DNA of 64,000 nt from Paenibacillus pasadenensis (lineage in GTDB: Bacteria; Bacillota; Bacilli; Paenibacillales; Paenibacillaceae). A program made the position numbers and the translations under genes. The notes below the pieces were generated by a model that did no database searches, had not been told where the DNA came from, and was given only the letters and a program-made list of their open reading frames with translations. Shown here in pieces: positions 23,753 to 32,531 of this stretch; positions within the stretch are counted from its first letter, which is position 1, and every line of letters begins with the position of its first letter. The stretch spans positions 40,828 through 104,827 of the forward strand of contig NZ_JAMBOT010000014.1 of NCBI RefSeq assembly GCF_023715725.1. The letters run 5' to 3'.

Positions 23753-26700
23753 TTAGCTGCCCAGCGTATAGCTTGGCAGCGAGGCTGCCCCAGCCGGCAG
23801 CCGGTTCGTAGCCGAGTCGTTGCTGATATAGCCGATGCGTATCGTGCTTCCGGTTGTCAGGCTCATGCTGGATAAGGGAACGGATAATTCAACAACGCTG
23901 TTGTTTCGCTGAAATTCCGAGGCGGACAACGTGTAGACGCGCGTCCAGGACCAGCCGGGAGCGAAGTTATAGTACAGGATGTTATTCTCGAGCATGTATT
24001 CGGCGCCGCTCTCGGCACCGCTTGTTGTCCATCCTGCAGCGTTATAGCCAGTCAAGCGGTTGTTGTCCGTATCCAGGAAAAATTGGCCTTTTACGTTCAA
24101 GCCAGTGCCCTGCAGCAATAACAACAACTGGTTTGCGTTATTGCTGGCCTTCAACGATTGAACATTGGAGGAGCCTGAGGCTAAAACGGGAATAGAGCCC
24201 CAATCGCTGGCGGATCCGTCGATTGTAATTGACGTAACGGCTGTCGGCATGGCGTTTACCGGGCTGCTTTTCGCCGATTCCAGACTGCTTGCGTTGACGG
24301 CCGACACCTGGAAGCTGTATGAGGTTCCATTTGTCAGTCCTGTGCTTGTGTAGGATGCAGCCGAAATCAACGAGGTGTTGAGCTTCACGCCGTTGCGGTA
24401 CACATTGTATCCGGCAAGATTGGATTCAGAATTCGGAGTCCAATTCAGCGTGACTTGCCCGCTGCCGGCAGCAGCGGTTAATCCGGCCGGAGCAGCAGGC
24501 GCGGTCGGAACGGGAACTTGCGGGGCTGCCGTAACCGCACTGCTCTTTGCCGACTCTGCACCGCCTGTGTTGACGGCCGACACTTGAAAGCTGTACGAGG
24601 TTCCGTTTGACAATCCTGTGCTTGTGTAAGAAGCAGCCGTAATTAACGATGAGTTGAGCTTCACGCCGTCGCGGTACACGTTAAATCCGGCAATGTTGGA
24701 TTCTGGATTGGGGGTCCAGTTCAGCGTAACCTGCCCGTTGCCGGCAGCGGCGGTTAGCCCGGCAGGAGCGCTCGGGATAGCAGGCGCGCCGGGAACGGTA
24801 AATTTAATTGAAGATCCTCCAAAATTCGCTACCCGGAACCAGGTCCAAATGTCCTGTCCCGCCATAGAAGCGGGGAAAATATAATCCGCATCGAAGGCCA
24901 GCTCCGCCGAATTTCCGGATTGTTTGACCTCAACCGGCCAGCCGTTATTGCTGATCGTCGTGCTTGGGAATTTAAATACATCTCCTTGCCCAGCGACATG
25001 AGGAGCGAGATAGGCCTTATTCGCGTTCTCGAAATAAATCCGGGTATCCGGCGATATCGGCCAGGAGACTCCCTGCCAGCCTGTCGGTCCTTTTTTATCA
25101 AAATCAAAATAAATCATTTCGCTTTGCAGGTTTAAGGCTGTGTTAGCGTCGATCTTCATGAAAAACTTATCGCCGACAAATTTGGTATACACTTGGGTAA
25201 TGCCTTTGCCATTGCTGCCGGCCGGATTGGTATAAATCGGCGTTTCGCCTGCCCAATCGGCGAAATCGCCGTCGATGTTAAATCCTCCGTACAGATCGGT
25301 CGGATGGATGCCGGCCAACGATGCGGACGGATATCCGCGGCTGTCCAGCCAGTTTTTTGCATCCCCGTACATCGTCGCAAAGTGAGTCGCCCCGCTTACG
25401 TCGTAGCCCATATATCCGCTGTTAAGCACCACTTGATTCATCCATTTGTCTTTACCGGAAGTTGGAACGGTAAAGTCGGCAATGATGATATTAAAGCCGT
25501 CCGACTGATTCGCGTGCGCATTCATATAATCCTTCCAAAAGCCTCCGAAGTTGTCACGGCTTCGATAAGTTGGGGAAGATGAATTGGTGTTCCAGTTGCC
25601 TGCAAACGCCGGATTCTCATCGTAAAACTTAGATCCCGAGGTAATATAAGGATTGTGATACCATGATTCCGTTAAGAAAATATTGATCGCATGCCGGTAT
25701 CGGGCAGCGAATTGCGATGTTCCCTCGTCGGGATTAAAATACCAATAGGCGCGGTTTGCCGCAACGATTTTGGAAGGGTCTACCGCTTTGACGGCTTCCA
25801 CCAGCTCCACCATACCTTTGGCCGTAAACCCGAAATTTCCTCTTGGTCCCCAGGAGGTCGTAGGCCCAGCTCCTCCTATGGGGTCGGGCGTATCTACCGT
25901 ATCTAGAAACACTCCGTCATACCCGGCGTCATGCTCCAGCTTGTCGGTCATAAAAGTAATCAACTTTTTCCAGGCAGGATCCCCGCCGTTTATATAACCG
26001 CCGCCATACGTCTTGTTCGTATCCACAACTCCGTCGCCGGATTTCCAGTATCCGCCGTACATATACCGGGTATCCGTCATCCACGTTCCTTGCTGGTCCA
26101 AATACCAGGGCATCAAGCCGTTGTTTCCCCAGCTCAGCAGGCTCCCCGTCTGGGAATAATCCTCTGAAATCGAAATGCCAGCGTATCCGTTATAGCCGGA
26201 ATTGTACGTGCCGTCCGGAATTACGCCGCCTTCGACGTTAATATAAATTCCGCTAGCGTTATAATTCCATGGGTTCGGTCCGTGCAGCGGGCCGCTGGGG
26301 CCATTGTAATTGGGAGGAAGAAGCCCGACGTCTTTCCCGTTCTGGATCGTCATATTGCCCGTAAATCCGGTGAATACGCTTGAAGTGGCCAGTTCTCCCA
26401 CGGATATATACGCCAGCACGATGACATCGTCAGCCGTCCCTAATATGCCGTCTGTTCCGCGTTTGATTTCGTTGACTTGATTCGGGGTGAACGTTTCGAA
26501 ATAAAATTGGTTTTTGGCGACATTGATAATTCGGATGGTTGGCTCCAAAATCACCAGATCATAAGTCTTGAGAGTGTTCAACTGCGTCTGGGTAGCGGTA
26601 TTCGTGCCGTACCAGATCATCACTCTGCTATATTCGTTGAGACCAGGCACTTTACCGTAGAGCGGGTCTTTACCGATTGCGGCGTAAGTAAGCGGGGGAC

Positions 26701-26782
26701 GCAATGAGAGCATGGAAAAAAGCATCAGGAGGATAACGCTCAGCAAGAACCAGGTTGACTTTCGAACGAAGATTAATCGCAA
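23753..26782 (-). CDS. secreted GH114-like glycoside hydrolase with two FN3 domains
   Basis: Large exported protein, 1009 residues from TTG at 26782 (AAGGAG 9 bases upstream); the frame runs to 26842 but those codons include the ribosome binding site. A signal peptide (FVRKSTWFLLSVILLMLFS, ending near TYAA) is followed by a TIM-barrel resembling GH114 endo-alpha-1,4-polygalactosaminidase and the TM1410 group: VMIWYGTNTATQTQLNTLK, DLVILEP, VLAYISVGE, GYDGVFLDTVDTPD, KIVAANRAYW. After a beta-rich region come two FN3 repeats (PAGLTAAAGNGQVTLNWTPN and a near copy) and a C-terminal beta domain. Substrate may be a galactosamine-containing polymer. A cre-like site lies upstream at 26881. Confidence 0.82.
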   Translation of the reverse strand: MRLIFVRKSTWFLLSVILLMLFSMLSLRPPLTYAAIGKDPLYGKVPGLNEYSRVMIWYGTNTATQTQLNTLKTYDLVILEPTIRIINVAKNQFYFETFTPNQVNEIKRGTDGILGTADDVIVLAYISVGELATSSVFTGFTGNMTIQNGKDVGLLPPNYNGPSGPLHGPNPWNYNASGIYINVEGGVIPDGTYNSGYNGYAGISISEDYSQTGSLLSWGNNGLMPWYLDQQGTWMTDTRYMYGGYWKSGDGVVDTNKTYGGGYINGGDPAWKKLITFMTDKLEHDAGYDGVFLDTVDTPDPIGGAGPTTSWGPRGNFGFTAKGMVELVEAVKAVDPSKIVAANRAYWYFNPDEGTSQFAARYRHAINIFLTESWYHNPYITSGSKFYDENPAFAGNWNTNSSSPTYRSRDNFGGFWKDYMNAHANQSDGFNIIIADFTVPTSGKDKWMNQVVLNSGYMGYDVSGATHFATMYGDAKNWLDSRGYPSASLAGIHPTDLYGGFNIDGDFADWAGETPIYTNPAGSNGKGITQVYTKFVGDKFFMKIDANTALNLQSEMIYFDFDKKGPTGWQGVSWPISPDTRIYFENANKAYLAPHVAGQGDVFKFPSTTISNNGWPVEVKQSGNSAELAFDADYIFPASMAGQDIWTWFRVANFGGSSIKFTVPGAPAIPSAPAGLTAAAGNGQVTLNWTPNPESNIAGFNVYRDGVKLNSSLITAASYTSTGLSNGTSYSFQVSAVNTGGAESAKSSAVTAAPQVPVPTAPAAPAGLTAAAGSGQVTLNWTPNSESNLAGYNVYRNGVKLNTSLISAASYTSTGLTNGTSYSFQVSAVNASSLESAKSSPVNAMPTAVTSITIDGSASDWGSIPVLASGSSNVQSLKASNNANQLLLLLQGTGLNVKGQFFLDTDNNRLTGYNAAGWTTSGAESGAEYMLENNILYYNFAPGWSWTRVYTLSASEFQRNNSVVELSVPLSSMSLTTGSTIRIGYISNDSATNRLPAGAASLPSYTLGS

Positions 26783-27223
26783 AAGGACACTCTCCTTATG
26801 TGAAGGGATAGTAGAGCGAGCAAATCCGGTCGGAAGTTTCACAATGGAAGGATGGAGGGAGGATTGGAAGAGGCTTTAAAATAGAACGCTTACATAAAAG
26901 ACCTCCTTTATTTTGAAAGAAAATTTGGCGCAAAAGTTGGATGAATTAACGAAAGTTTGATTTGCGCTTTTTGATTATAAACGAAAAGTTTATGCCAATC
27001 AATGGAGTATTTCTTGTCTTTTTTTGTTGAATAAACGATTATTTTGTTGATTTTCCTTTGATTAATAATAAAATTGCGCCAAATATTTGGATAACCCATC
27101 TGTAAAAACTGATTAAACAAAAGCTTGTCCGAAAAAAGAAGCAAAGAACAACATAAGGGCTAATAACCATCGCATTCGCATAAACAAACAAGGGGCTGGA
27201 TGGCGTTATCCAGCCCCTATCAT
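26783..27223. other. AT-rich intergenic region between the GH114-like gene and the BclB-like array
   Basis: About 440 bases, markedly more AT-rich than the neighbours. It contains a relaxed cre-like match on the minus strand (26881-26895, one mismatch from WTGNAANCGNWNNCW) ahead of the GH114-like gene, and the array terminator at its right end. I see no convincing gene; the 78-codon minus frame at 26908-27144 has no ribosome binding site. Confidence 0.4.
27186..27218 (-). terminator. terminator of the eight-gene BclB-like operon
   Basis: Read on the minus strand, AGGGGCTGGAT pairs perfectly with ATCCAGCCCCT around a six-base loop and is followed by TGTTTGTTT. It lies 6 bases after the last gene of the array. 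Confidence 0.85.
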
Positions 27224-28798
27224 TTAATCGGAATTAAGCTCGATAAAAGCGCCACCGCTTCCCCAGCCTGTTGCTGCTCCGCCAACAAAAACAAAATTCA
27301 TCGAAAATACGATAAGCAACCGGTCGCCGGCGTTAACAGGAATGTTCAATCCGGTAATGGTTCCGTGCGAGGCAGGAGATGTTTCCGTGTAAGTGCCAGG
27401 CGGCAAAAAAGATAGATTTGTAATGGCATCAAAACTCAGGACAGCTGCTTCATTATTTGTATCTGTGAAACGATATACAGCGACTAAGGTGGAAGGTGAT
27501 TCGGGCAATGTCGAACCGCTTGTCAGGCTAAAATATGCTGCCAATGTGGTAAGCGTTCCGCTTTGTTGAATCGGATCGGTGAACGCCATGAAGCCGCTCG
27601 CATCAACAGGGCTGAGAGTCCCCGTGTTAGAATTAATTTGGGTGTTGCTGTTTCCGAAGCCTACGACTCCGAGCGTTAAAGCCGCGGCAGCAGCATCCCC
27701 AGTCAAATCGACTGTTTGCCGGCTGGCAAACGGAACAATTTGTCCAGGCGCTTCTTCTTCGGCTGGCGCAAAGGTTATCGTTCCTTCAATCGTGCCAAAA
27801 AGAGTGTCAAGATCGGGGTTTGCTTGAGAAGCTGTGATGGTAAAGACGAGCGCGAGACGATCCTCAGCATTGACAGGGATATTGAGTCCGCTCTGAGTGA
27901 TTTGGCATGAAAAATCTCTCGGTACGACTCCAGTCAAGATCGGGAGTAACGAAAAAACTGTTCCTGGGATCGCAACAAGAGGCTGGTAGAGGGAGAAATC
28001 CGGTAAAGCACGGCAAAGCTGAACTTGGACGGTAATCGTTCCAGCCAAAATCGTAGTGGGCTGCGGGAAAAAGCTTGCTGTAATGCTGGTAACGGTAGTT
28101 GACTGAGGCATAGAAAAGGCCAGGTTGTTTCCTCCAAAATTATCGGCAAGCACAATGGATACGTTTTGTCCTAAACTGTTTGTTGTGACGGGTATGCTTT
28201 CTGATGTGGAATTGGTAATCGGAATCGCGCCTTGTGACGGCAGGCCCGTTAACGAGTTCACGCTGAGTGAGGTTGTAGTTTTCCCGCCGTCCAATACGAG
28301 GAGTGTTCCGGGAATGGCAGGCGGAACAAGATTGGTTATACCGGCTAAGTTCGTTTCAGCTAATCGAATTCGGCTGACCCAGCCGTCTTTGACAGGACTG
28401 GAGACGCAGGCCAACAGACTAAAGGCGTACAGCTCGGTGAGTGTCTGTCCCGTAGCGGCAATCAGCGCGGCGGACCAATCCTCGGATTGTTCGTAAGCGG
28501 TTATATTCAGCTCGGTGGCAGCGAACAGGCCGGCTTTGTCGCGCAGCGTGAGCCGCATGTCCTTGAACAGATTTTGCAGCACCTTGAGCACGTTGGGCAA
28601 GGGCCCAGCAGGCGGGATGTAAACGGACTGAATGGAAGCAATCAAATTATCCAGCAGCGTTTCAAAGATATCGGCTTGCAGCGGCGTGAAGGGAATGATG
28701 CAGTTCCGCTGGGGCGGTTTGGGACAAGGCTTGCAATGGTCTGGAGAATGCGGCTTGTAGGAATCAGGTTTTGTTTTTGTGCCGGAATTATGGTTCAA
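27224..28798 (-). CDS. BclB-like spore-surface protein, copy 1 (promoter-distal)
   Basis: Last gene of the array, 524 residues. TTG at 28798 has GAGGAGGAG 5 bases upstream. The leader carries CKPCPKPPQRNC (Cys22, 25, 33). The helical domain (about 34-165) starts with FTPLQADIFETLLDNLIASI and contains KVLQNLFKDMRLTLRDKAGL. Two beta domains follow, each like the BclB C-terminal domain: the first with AFSMPQ, QLCRALP, AIPGTVFSL and NIPVNAEDRLALVFT, the second with IVPFAS, GVVGFGNS, PGTYTETSPASHG and GLNIPVNAGDRLLIVFS, ending WGSGGAF. An acidic linker (PAEEEAPGQ) joins them. No signal peptide and no collagen repeat. Confidence 0.85.
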   Translation of the reverse strand: MNHNSGTKTKPDSYKPHSPDHCKPCPKPPQRNCIIPFTPLQADIFETLLDNLIASIQSVYIPPAGPLPNVLKVLQNLFKDMRLTLRDKAGLFAATELNITAYEQSEDWSAALIAATGQTLTELYAFSLLACVSSPVKDGWVSRIRLAETNLAGITNLVPPAIPGTLLVLDGGKTTTSLSVNSLTGLPSQGAIPITNSTSESIPVTTNSLGQNVSIVLADNFGGNNLAFSMPQSTTVTSITASFFPQPTTILAGTITVQVQLCRALPDFSLYQPLVAIPGTVFSLLPILTGVVPRDFSCQITQSGLNIPVNAEDRLALVFTITASQANPDLDTLFGTIEGTITFAPAEEEAPGQIVPFASRQTVDLTGDAAAAALTLGVVGFGNSNTQINSNTGTLSPVDASGFMAFTDPIQQSGTLTTLAAYFSLTSGSTLPESPSTLVAVYRFTDTNNEAAVLSFDAITNLSFLPPGTYTETSPASHGTITGLNIPVNAGDRLLIVFSMNFVFVGGAATGWGSGGAFIELNSD

Positions 28799-28822
28799 TG
28801 CGACTCCTCCTCGAACGAAATG

Positions 28823-30391
28823 TTAAGGCCCAATCGACACTCCTCCGCTTGCCCAGCCCGTAATTGAATCGCTAATGAGAATAGTATTCATCCAAAATAC
28901 GAGCAATAAACGATCTCCTTCGTTAACGGGAATGTTCAATCCGGTGATGTTTCCATGCGAGGCGGGGGAGGTTTCCGTGTATGTGCCAGGCTGCAGAATC
29001 GATAAGTTCAAAACGGTATCCGGACTCAACAAAGTGGCTTGAGTGCTTGTGCTTGTGAACCGGTATACTGCGGCTAGAGTGGCAGGAGGAAGGATCAATG
29101 TCTGTCCGCTTGTCAGGCTAAAATAGAAGGCTGCCGAGGTAAGCGTTCCGTCTTCTTGTATCGGGACGGTAAAAGAGGCGAACCCGGTTGCATCAACCGG
29201 GTCAATGGTTCCCGGATTTGAATTAGTTTGGGTGTTGCTGTTCCCAAAACCCACGACGCCGAGTGTTATTGGCAGGCCGATCTGATTTTCGGACAAATCG
29301 ACTGTAAGCCGACTGGCAAACGGAATAAGTTGCTCAAGGACTTCCGTGCCGTCTGCGGGCACAAAGGATATTGCTCCCTCAAGCGTTCCAAGAAGGGTGT
29401 CAGGAACGGGATTTGGCTGGGATGAAGAGATCGTAAAGACGAGCGCGAGCCGATCTTCCGCGTCTACCGGGACACTAAGTCCGGACTGATTGATTTGGCA
29501 TGTGAAATTTCCTGGTATGGTTCCAAATAAGCTAGGGCTTAATGAAAAAACCGATCCCGGAATGGCGACAAGCGGCTGATAAAGAGATTGGTCCGGCAAA
29601 GCCCGGCAAAGCTGGACCTGGACCGTAATCGTTCCGCCTGAAATCGTGGTGGGCAGCGGGGAAAAGCTTGCCGTAATGGAGGTAATGGTACTTGACTGAG
29701 GCATGGAAAATGCAAAATTATTTCCTCCAAAATTATTGGCAAGCACAATGGATACGTTTTGCCCTAAGCTGTTTGTCGTGACGGGAATGTTTGTCGATGT
29801 AAAATTGACGATCGGAATTGCGCCTTGCGTCGGCAAGCCCGTTAACTTGTTTAGACTGAGAGAGGTGGTTGTATTCCCGCCGTCGAATGCCAGAATTGTT
29901 GCCGGAATGGCAGGCGGAACAAAATTGGTTATGCCGGTCAAGTTTGTTTCGGCTAATCGAATGCGGCTGACCCAGCCGTCTTTGACCAGACTGGAGACGC
30001 AGGCTAACAGACTGAAGGCGTACAGCTCGGTGAGCGTCTGCCCAGTAGCGGCAATCAGCGCGGCGGACCAATCCTCGGATTGTTCATAAGCGGTAATATT
30101 CAGCTCGGTGGCAGCGAACAGGCCGGCTTTGTCGCGCAGCGTGAGCCGCATGTCCTTGAACAGATTTTGCAGCACCTTGAGCACGTTGGGCAATGGTCCG
30201 GCAGGCGGGAAGTAAATGGGCTGAATAGATGAAATCAGATCGTCCAGCAACCCCTCAAAGACATCGGCTTGCAGCGGCGTAAAAGAAATAATGCAGTTCC
30301 GCTCCGGCGGTTTGGGACAAGGTTTGCAATGCTCTTGAGAATGCGGCCTGTAGGAATGAAGAGCAGCTTTTTCGCCGGAATGATGATTCAT
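28823..30391 (-). CDS. BclB-like spore-surface protein, copy 2
   Basis: 522 residues from ATG at 30391 (AAGGAGG upstream), ending 24 bases before copy 1. It is the nearest relative of copy 1. The leader spacing is identical (CKPCPKPPERNC, Cys22/25/33), the second beta domain has the same GVVGFGNSNTQ, and a stretch of about 118 bases in the helical domain (30073-30190 against 28481-28598) differs at only about two positions, indicating recent duplication or gene conversion. The C-terminus ends ITGWASGGVSIGP. Predicted role is structural at the spore surface; this is inferred from similarity to BclB, not shown. Confidence 0.85.
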   Translation of the reverse strand: MNHHSGEKAALHSYRPHSQEHCKPCPKPPERNCIISFTPLQADVFEGLLDDLISSIQPIYFPPAGPLPNVLKVLQNLFKDMRLTLRDKAGLFAATELNITAYEQSEDWSAALIAATGQTLTELYAFSLLACVSSLVKDGWVSRIRLAETNLTGITNFVPPAIPATILAFDGGNTTTSLSLNKLTGLPTQGAIPIVNFTSTNIPVTTNSLGQNVSIVLANNFGGNNFAFSMPQSSTITSITASFSPLPTTISGGTITVQVQLCRALPDQSLYQPLVAIPGSVFSLSPSLFGTIPGNFTCQINQSGLSVPVDAEDRLALVFTISSSQPNPVPDTLLGTLEGAISFVPADGTEVLEQLIPFASRLTVDLSENQIGLPITLGVVGFGNSNTQTNSNPGTIDPVDATGFASFTVPIQEDGTLTSAAFYFSLTSGQTLILPPATLAAVYRFTSTSTQATLLSPDTVLNLSILQPGTYTETSPASHGNITGLNIPVNEGDRLLLVFWMNTILISDSITGWASGGVSIGP

Positions 30392-30416
30392 TTTGTATCC
30401 TCCTTCGCTAATGCTT

Positions 30417-31895
30417 TTACATCACTGAGACTCCCCCGCTCGCCCACCCTGTAACCGAACCGCCAGTTGCGATAAATACCAGCACCAAGCGTTCCCCTGG
30501 AAACAACGTTATACTCAGGCCGTCAACAACGCCGTAAACGCCGGTTGATTGATTTGTATAAGTGCCCGGCTGCAGTGCTGGCAGTTGAACGGAGGTTCTC
30601 AAAATGGAGGTCGCCGAGTTGGTAGCAGCGGTAAAACGGTACATCACAACGCGAATGCTAACAGGCGAAGTCAAAGTTTGGCCGCTCTGCACTCCGAAAT
30701 AAGCCGATACGGACGTAATAGTGCCTCCTGACGGCAAAACGGTCGTAAACTCGTCAAACACGGAATTCAGAGATAGGCTGATGGCAGGTAAATAAGGCTG
30801 GGAGTCGCTGAAACCGTATCCGACTACTCCCGCACCGTTGCCGAAAATATCATCGGAGCTATAGACAAGATTAACAGGCGAGAAGCTGGCAAACGGTATA
30901 ATTGTTTCGTTTGAGGGAGGGGTTCCGTTCATTCCGCCAATCGTGATGCTTGCGCTCCCTGTTCCCATGATATCCTGGGGATTGCTTAACGAATTGGGAG
31001 GCGAAGACGCGGTAAATACGACGACAAGCCGGTCTCCGGGGTTAAGCGGAAGATCAAGCCCGTCTAAGCTGCCTTGGCAAGTTAGCCCGGAAGAGTTTCC
31101 GGAAATGGCTGGAATGAGCTGAACTACGGCTCCGGGAATGGTCGTGAACGGCGAGTAAGGAGAAGCGTCCGGGCCGGATCGGCATAATTGAGCTTGAATT
31201 GTTATCGGCGAGCTGATAAAGATGGCCGGGCTGGTTAAGGTGAAGCTGGCCGTCATGGAGCCCAGCGTCCCAACACGGGGCATGGAAAACGCGTAATTGT
31301 TTCCGCCTAAATTGTCGGCCAGCACCATTGAAATGTTCGCTGGGGTGCCATCTGTCGTAACGGAAATGTTTCTGGATTCAAATCCGTACCCGACAATGAC
31401 GCCGCCGGTGGGCAGGCCGCTTCTTCCGTTCAGGCTTAAATCCATCGGGCCGATACTGCTGCTCGTAAAGGTGAGAACCGTACCTGTAATTGCGGGCGGC
31501 ACAGCGCCGGATATTCCGGCAAGATTAACCTCAGCGAGCCTGATCGCGATCACCCAGTCGTCTTTCACGCCGCTGGGGACGCAGGCCAGCAGGCTGAAGG
31601 CGTACAGCTCGGTCAGCAGCTGCTGGGTCGCTGCAATCAGGGCGGCGGACCATCGTTCGGATTGCTCGTAAGCGGTTATGTTAAGCTCAGTCACCGCCAG
31701 CAAATCCGCTTTGCCGCGTAGCGAAAGGGACATGCTGTTAATCAGATTTTGAAGCACTTTAAGCACGGAGGGAAGGGGACCAGAAGGCGGAATAAAGGAA
31801 GACTGAATGGAAACGGCAAGATTGTTTAACAGCCCGTCAAAAATGGTTTCCTGTGTGGATGTAAAAGGGACGATGCAGGGAGAGCGAGAACTCAT
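30417..31895 (-). CDS. BclB-like spore-surface protein, copy 3 (lacks Cys-Pro leader)
   Basis: 492 residues from ATG at 31895, with GAGGAG about 11 bases upstream; a GTG at 31907 lies on that site. The protein begins MSSRSPCIVPFTSTQ, so the 20-residue leader with the CKPCPKP motif is missing and only the Cys before the helical domain remains. The helical domain is recognisable but diverged (LINSMSLSLRGKADLL). Both beta domains are intact: GYGFESRNISVTTDG, AFSMPRVGTL, TIPGAVVQL in the first, IIPFAS, GVVGYGFSDSQ and SGGTITSVSAYFGVQSGQTL in the second. It groups with copies 6 and 7 by that last motif. Confidence 0.83.
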   Translation of the reverse strand: MSSRSPCIVPFTSTQETIFDGLLNNLAVSIQSSFIPPSGPLPSVLKVLQNLINSMSLSLRGKADLLAVTELNITAYEQSERWSAALIAATQQLLTELYAFSLLACVPSGVKDDWVIAIRLAEVNLAGISGAVPPAITGTVLTFTSSSIGPMDLSLNGRSGLPTGGVIVGYGFESRNISVTTDGTPANISMVLADNLGGNNYAFSMPRVGTLGSMTASFTLTSPAIFISSPITIQAQLCRSGPDASPYSPFTTIPGAVVQLIPAISGNSSGLTCQGSLDGLDLPLNPGDRLVVVFTASSPPNSLSNPQDIMGTGSASITIGGMNGTPPSNETIIPFASFSPVNLVYSSDDIFGNGAGVVGYGFSDSQPYLPAISLSLNSVFDEFTTVLPSGGTITSVSAYFGVQSGQTLTSPVSIRVVMYRFTAATNSATSILRTSVQLPALQPGTYTNQSTGVYGVVDGLSITLFPGERLVLVFIATGGSVTGWASGGVSVM

Positions 31896-31976
31896 GATCG
31901 TTACCACTCCTCAGAAGATGACATTGTCTATCGGCAAATCTGGAGTTCATCTGTTTCGGCTACGGGGCAGCCTTAA

Positions 31977-32495
31977 TCAGGTTATTGGAATTGCGCCCTC
32001 GGTAGGAAGGGAGGTTGTCGGACTGAAGCTTAAAGCCGTAACGATACCTCCGCCATCAAAACTTATCTCGATTTCGGAAATGACAGGGGGCACAAAACCG
32101 GATATGTCCGCCAGATTGGTTTCAGCCAGTCTAATGCTCTCCACCCATCCGTCCTTGACCGAACTGGACACGCATGCCAGCAGACTGAACGCATAGAGCT
32201 CAGTCAATGCCGATTGGGTGGCGGCGATTAATGCGGGGGACCATCCATCCGATTGCTCATAGGCGGTAATGAGTAATTCGGTGGCGGCAAACAGACCGGC
32301 TTGATCGCGGAGCCCGAGACGCATGCTTTTGAACAGATTTTGCAGCACTTTAAATACGTTAGGCAGCGGCCCATTAGGAGGGATAAAGGAAGGTTGAATA
32401 GAAACGACCAGGTCATTCAATAAACTGCTGAATATCTCCTCCTGCAGGGACGTAAACGGGATGACGCAGCTTTTTTTCTTTTGACAGTCCAACAA
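31977..32495 (-). pseudogene. truncated BclB-like paralogue, copy 4 (leader remnant and helical domain only)
   Basis: 172 residues from TTG at 32495. It begins MLDCQKKKSCVIPFTS and carries a complete helical domain (PLPNVFKVLQNLFKSMRLGL, ITAYEQSDGWSPALIAAT), then stops with TGA right after the motif GAIPIT, which in the other copies continues into the first beta domain. The roughly 80 bases before copy 3 show no remnant of the missing 330-350 codons, so the end was deleted. It is either a decaying fragment or a short free-standing helical protein. It still has an in-frame start and keeps the operon spacing. Confidence 0.75.
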
Positions 32496-32531
32496 GTTTC
32501 CCTACATTCTTCCTCCAAGCCTAGCGTTTAC

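Noticed and set aside
26908..27144. 78-codon minus-strand frame in the AT-rich gap
   Set aside because: AT-rich composition produces Lys/Asn/Ile-rich translation; no ribosome binding site.
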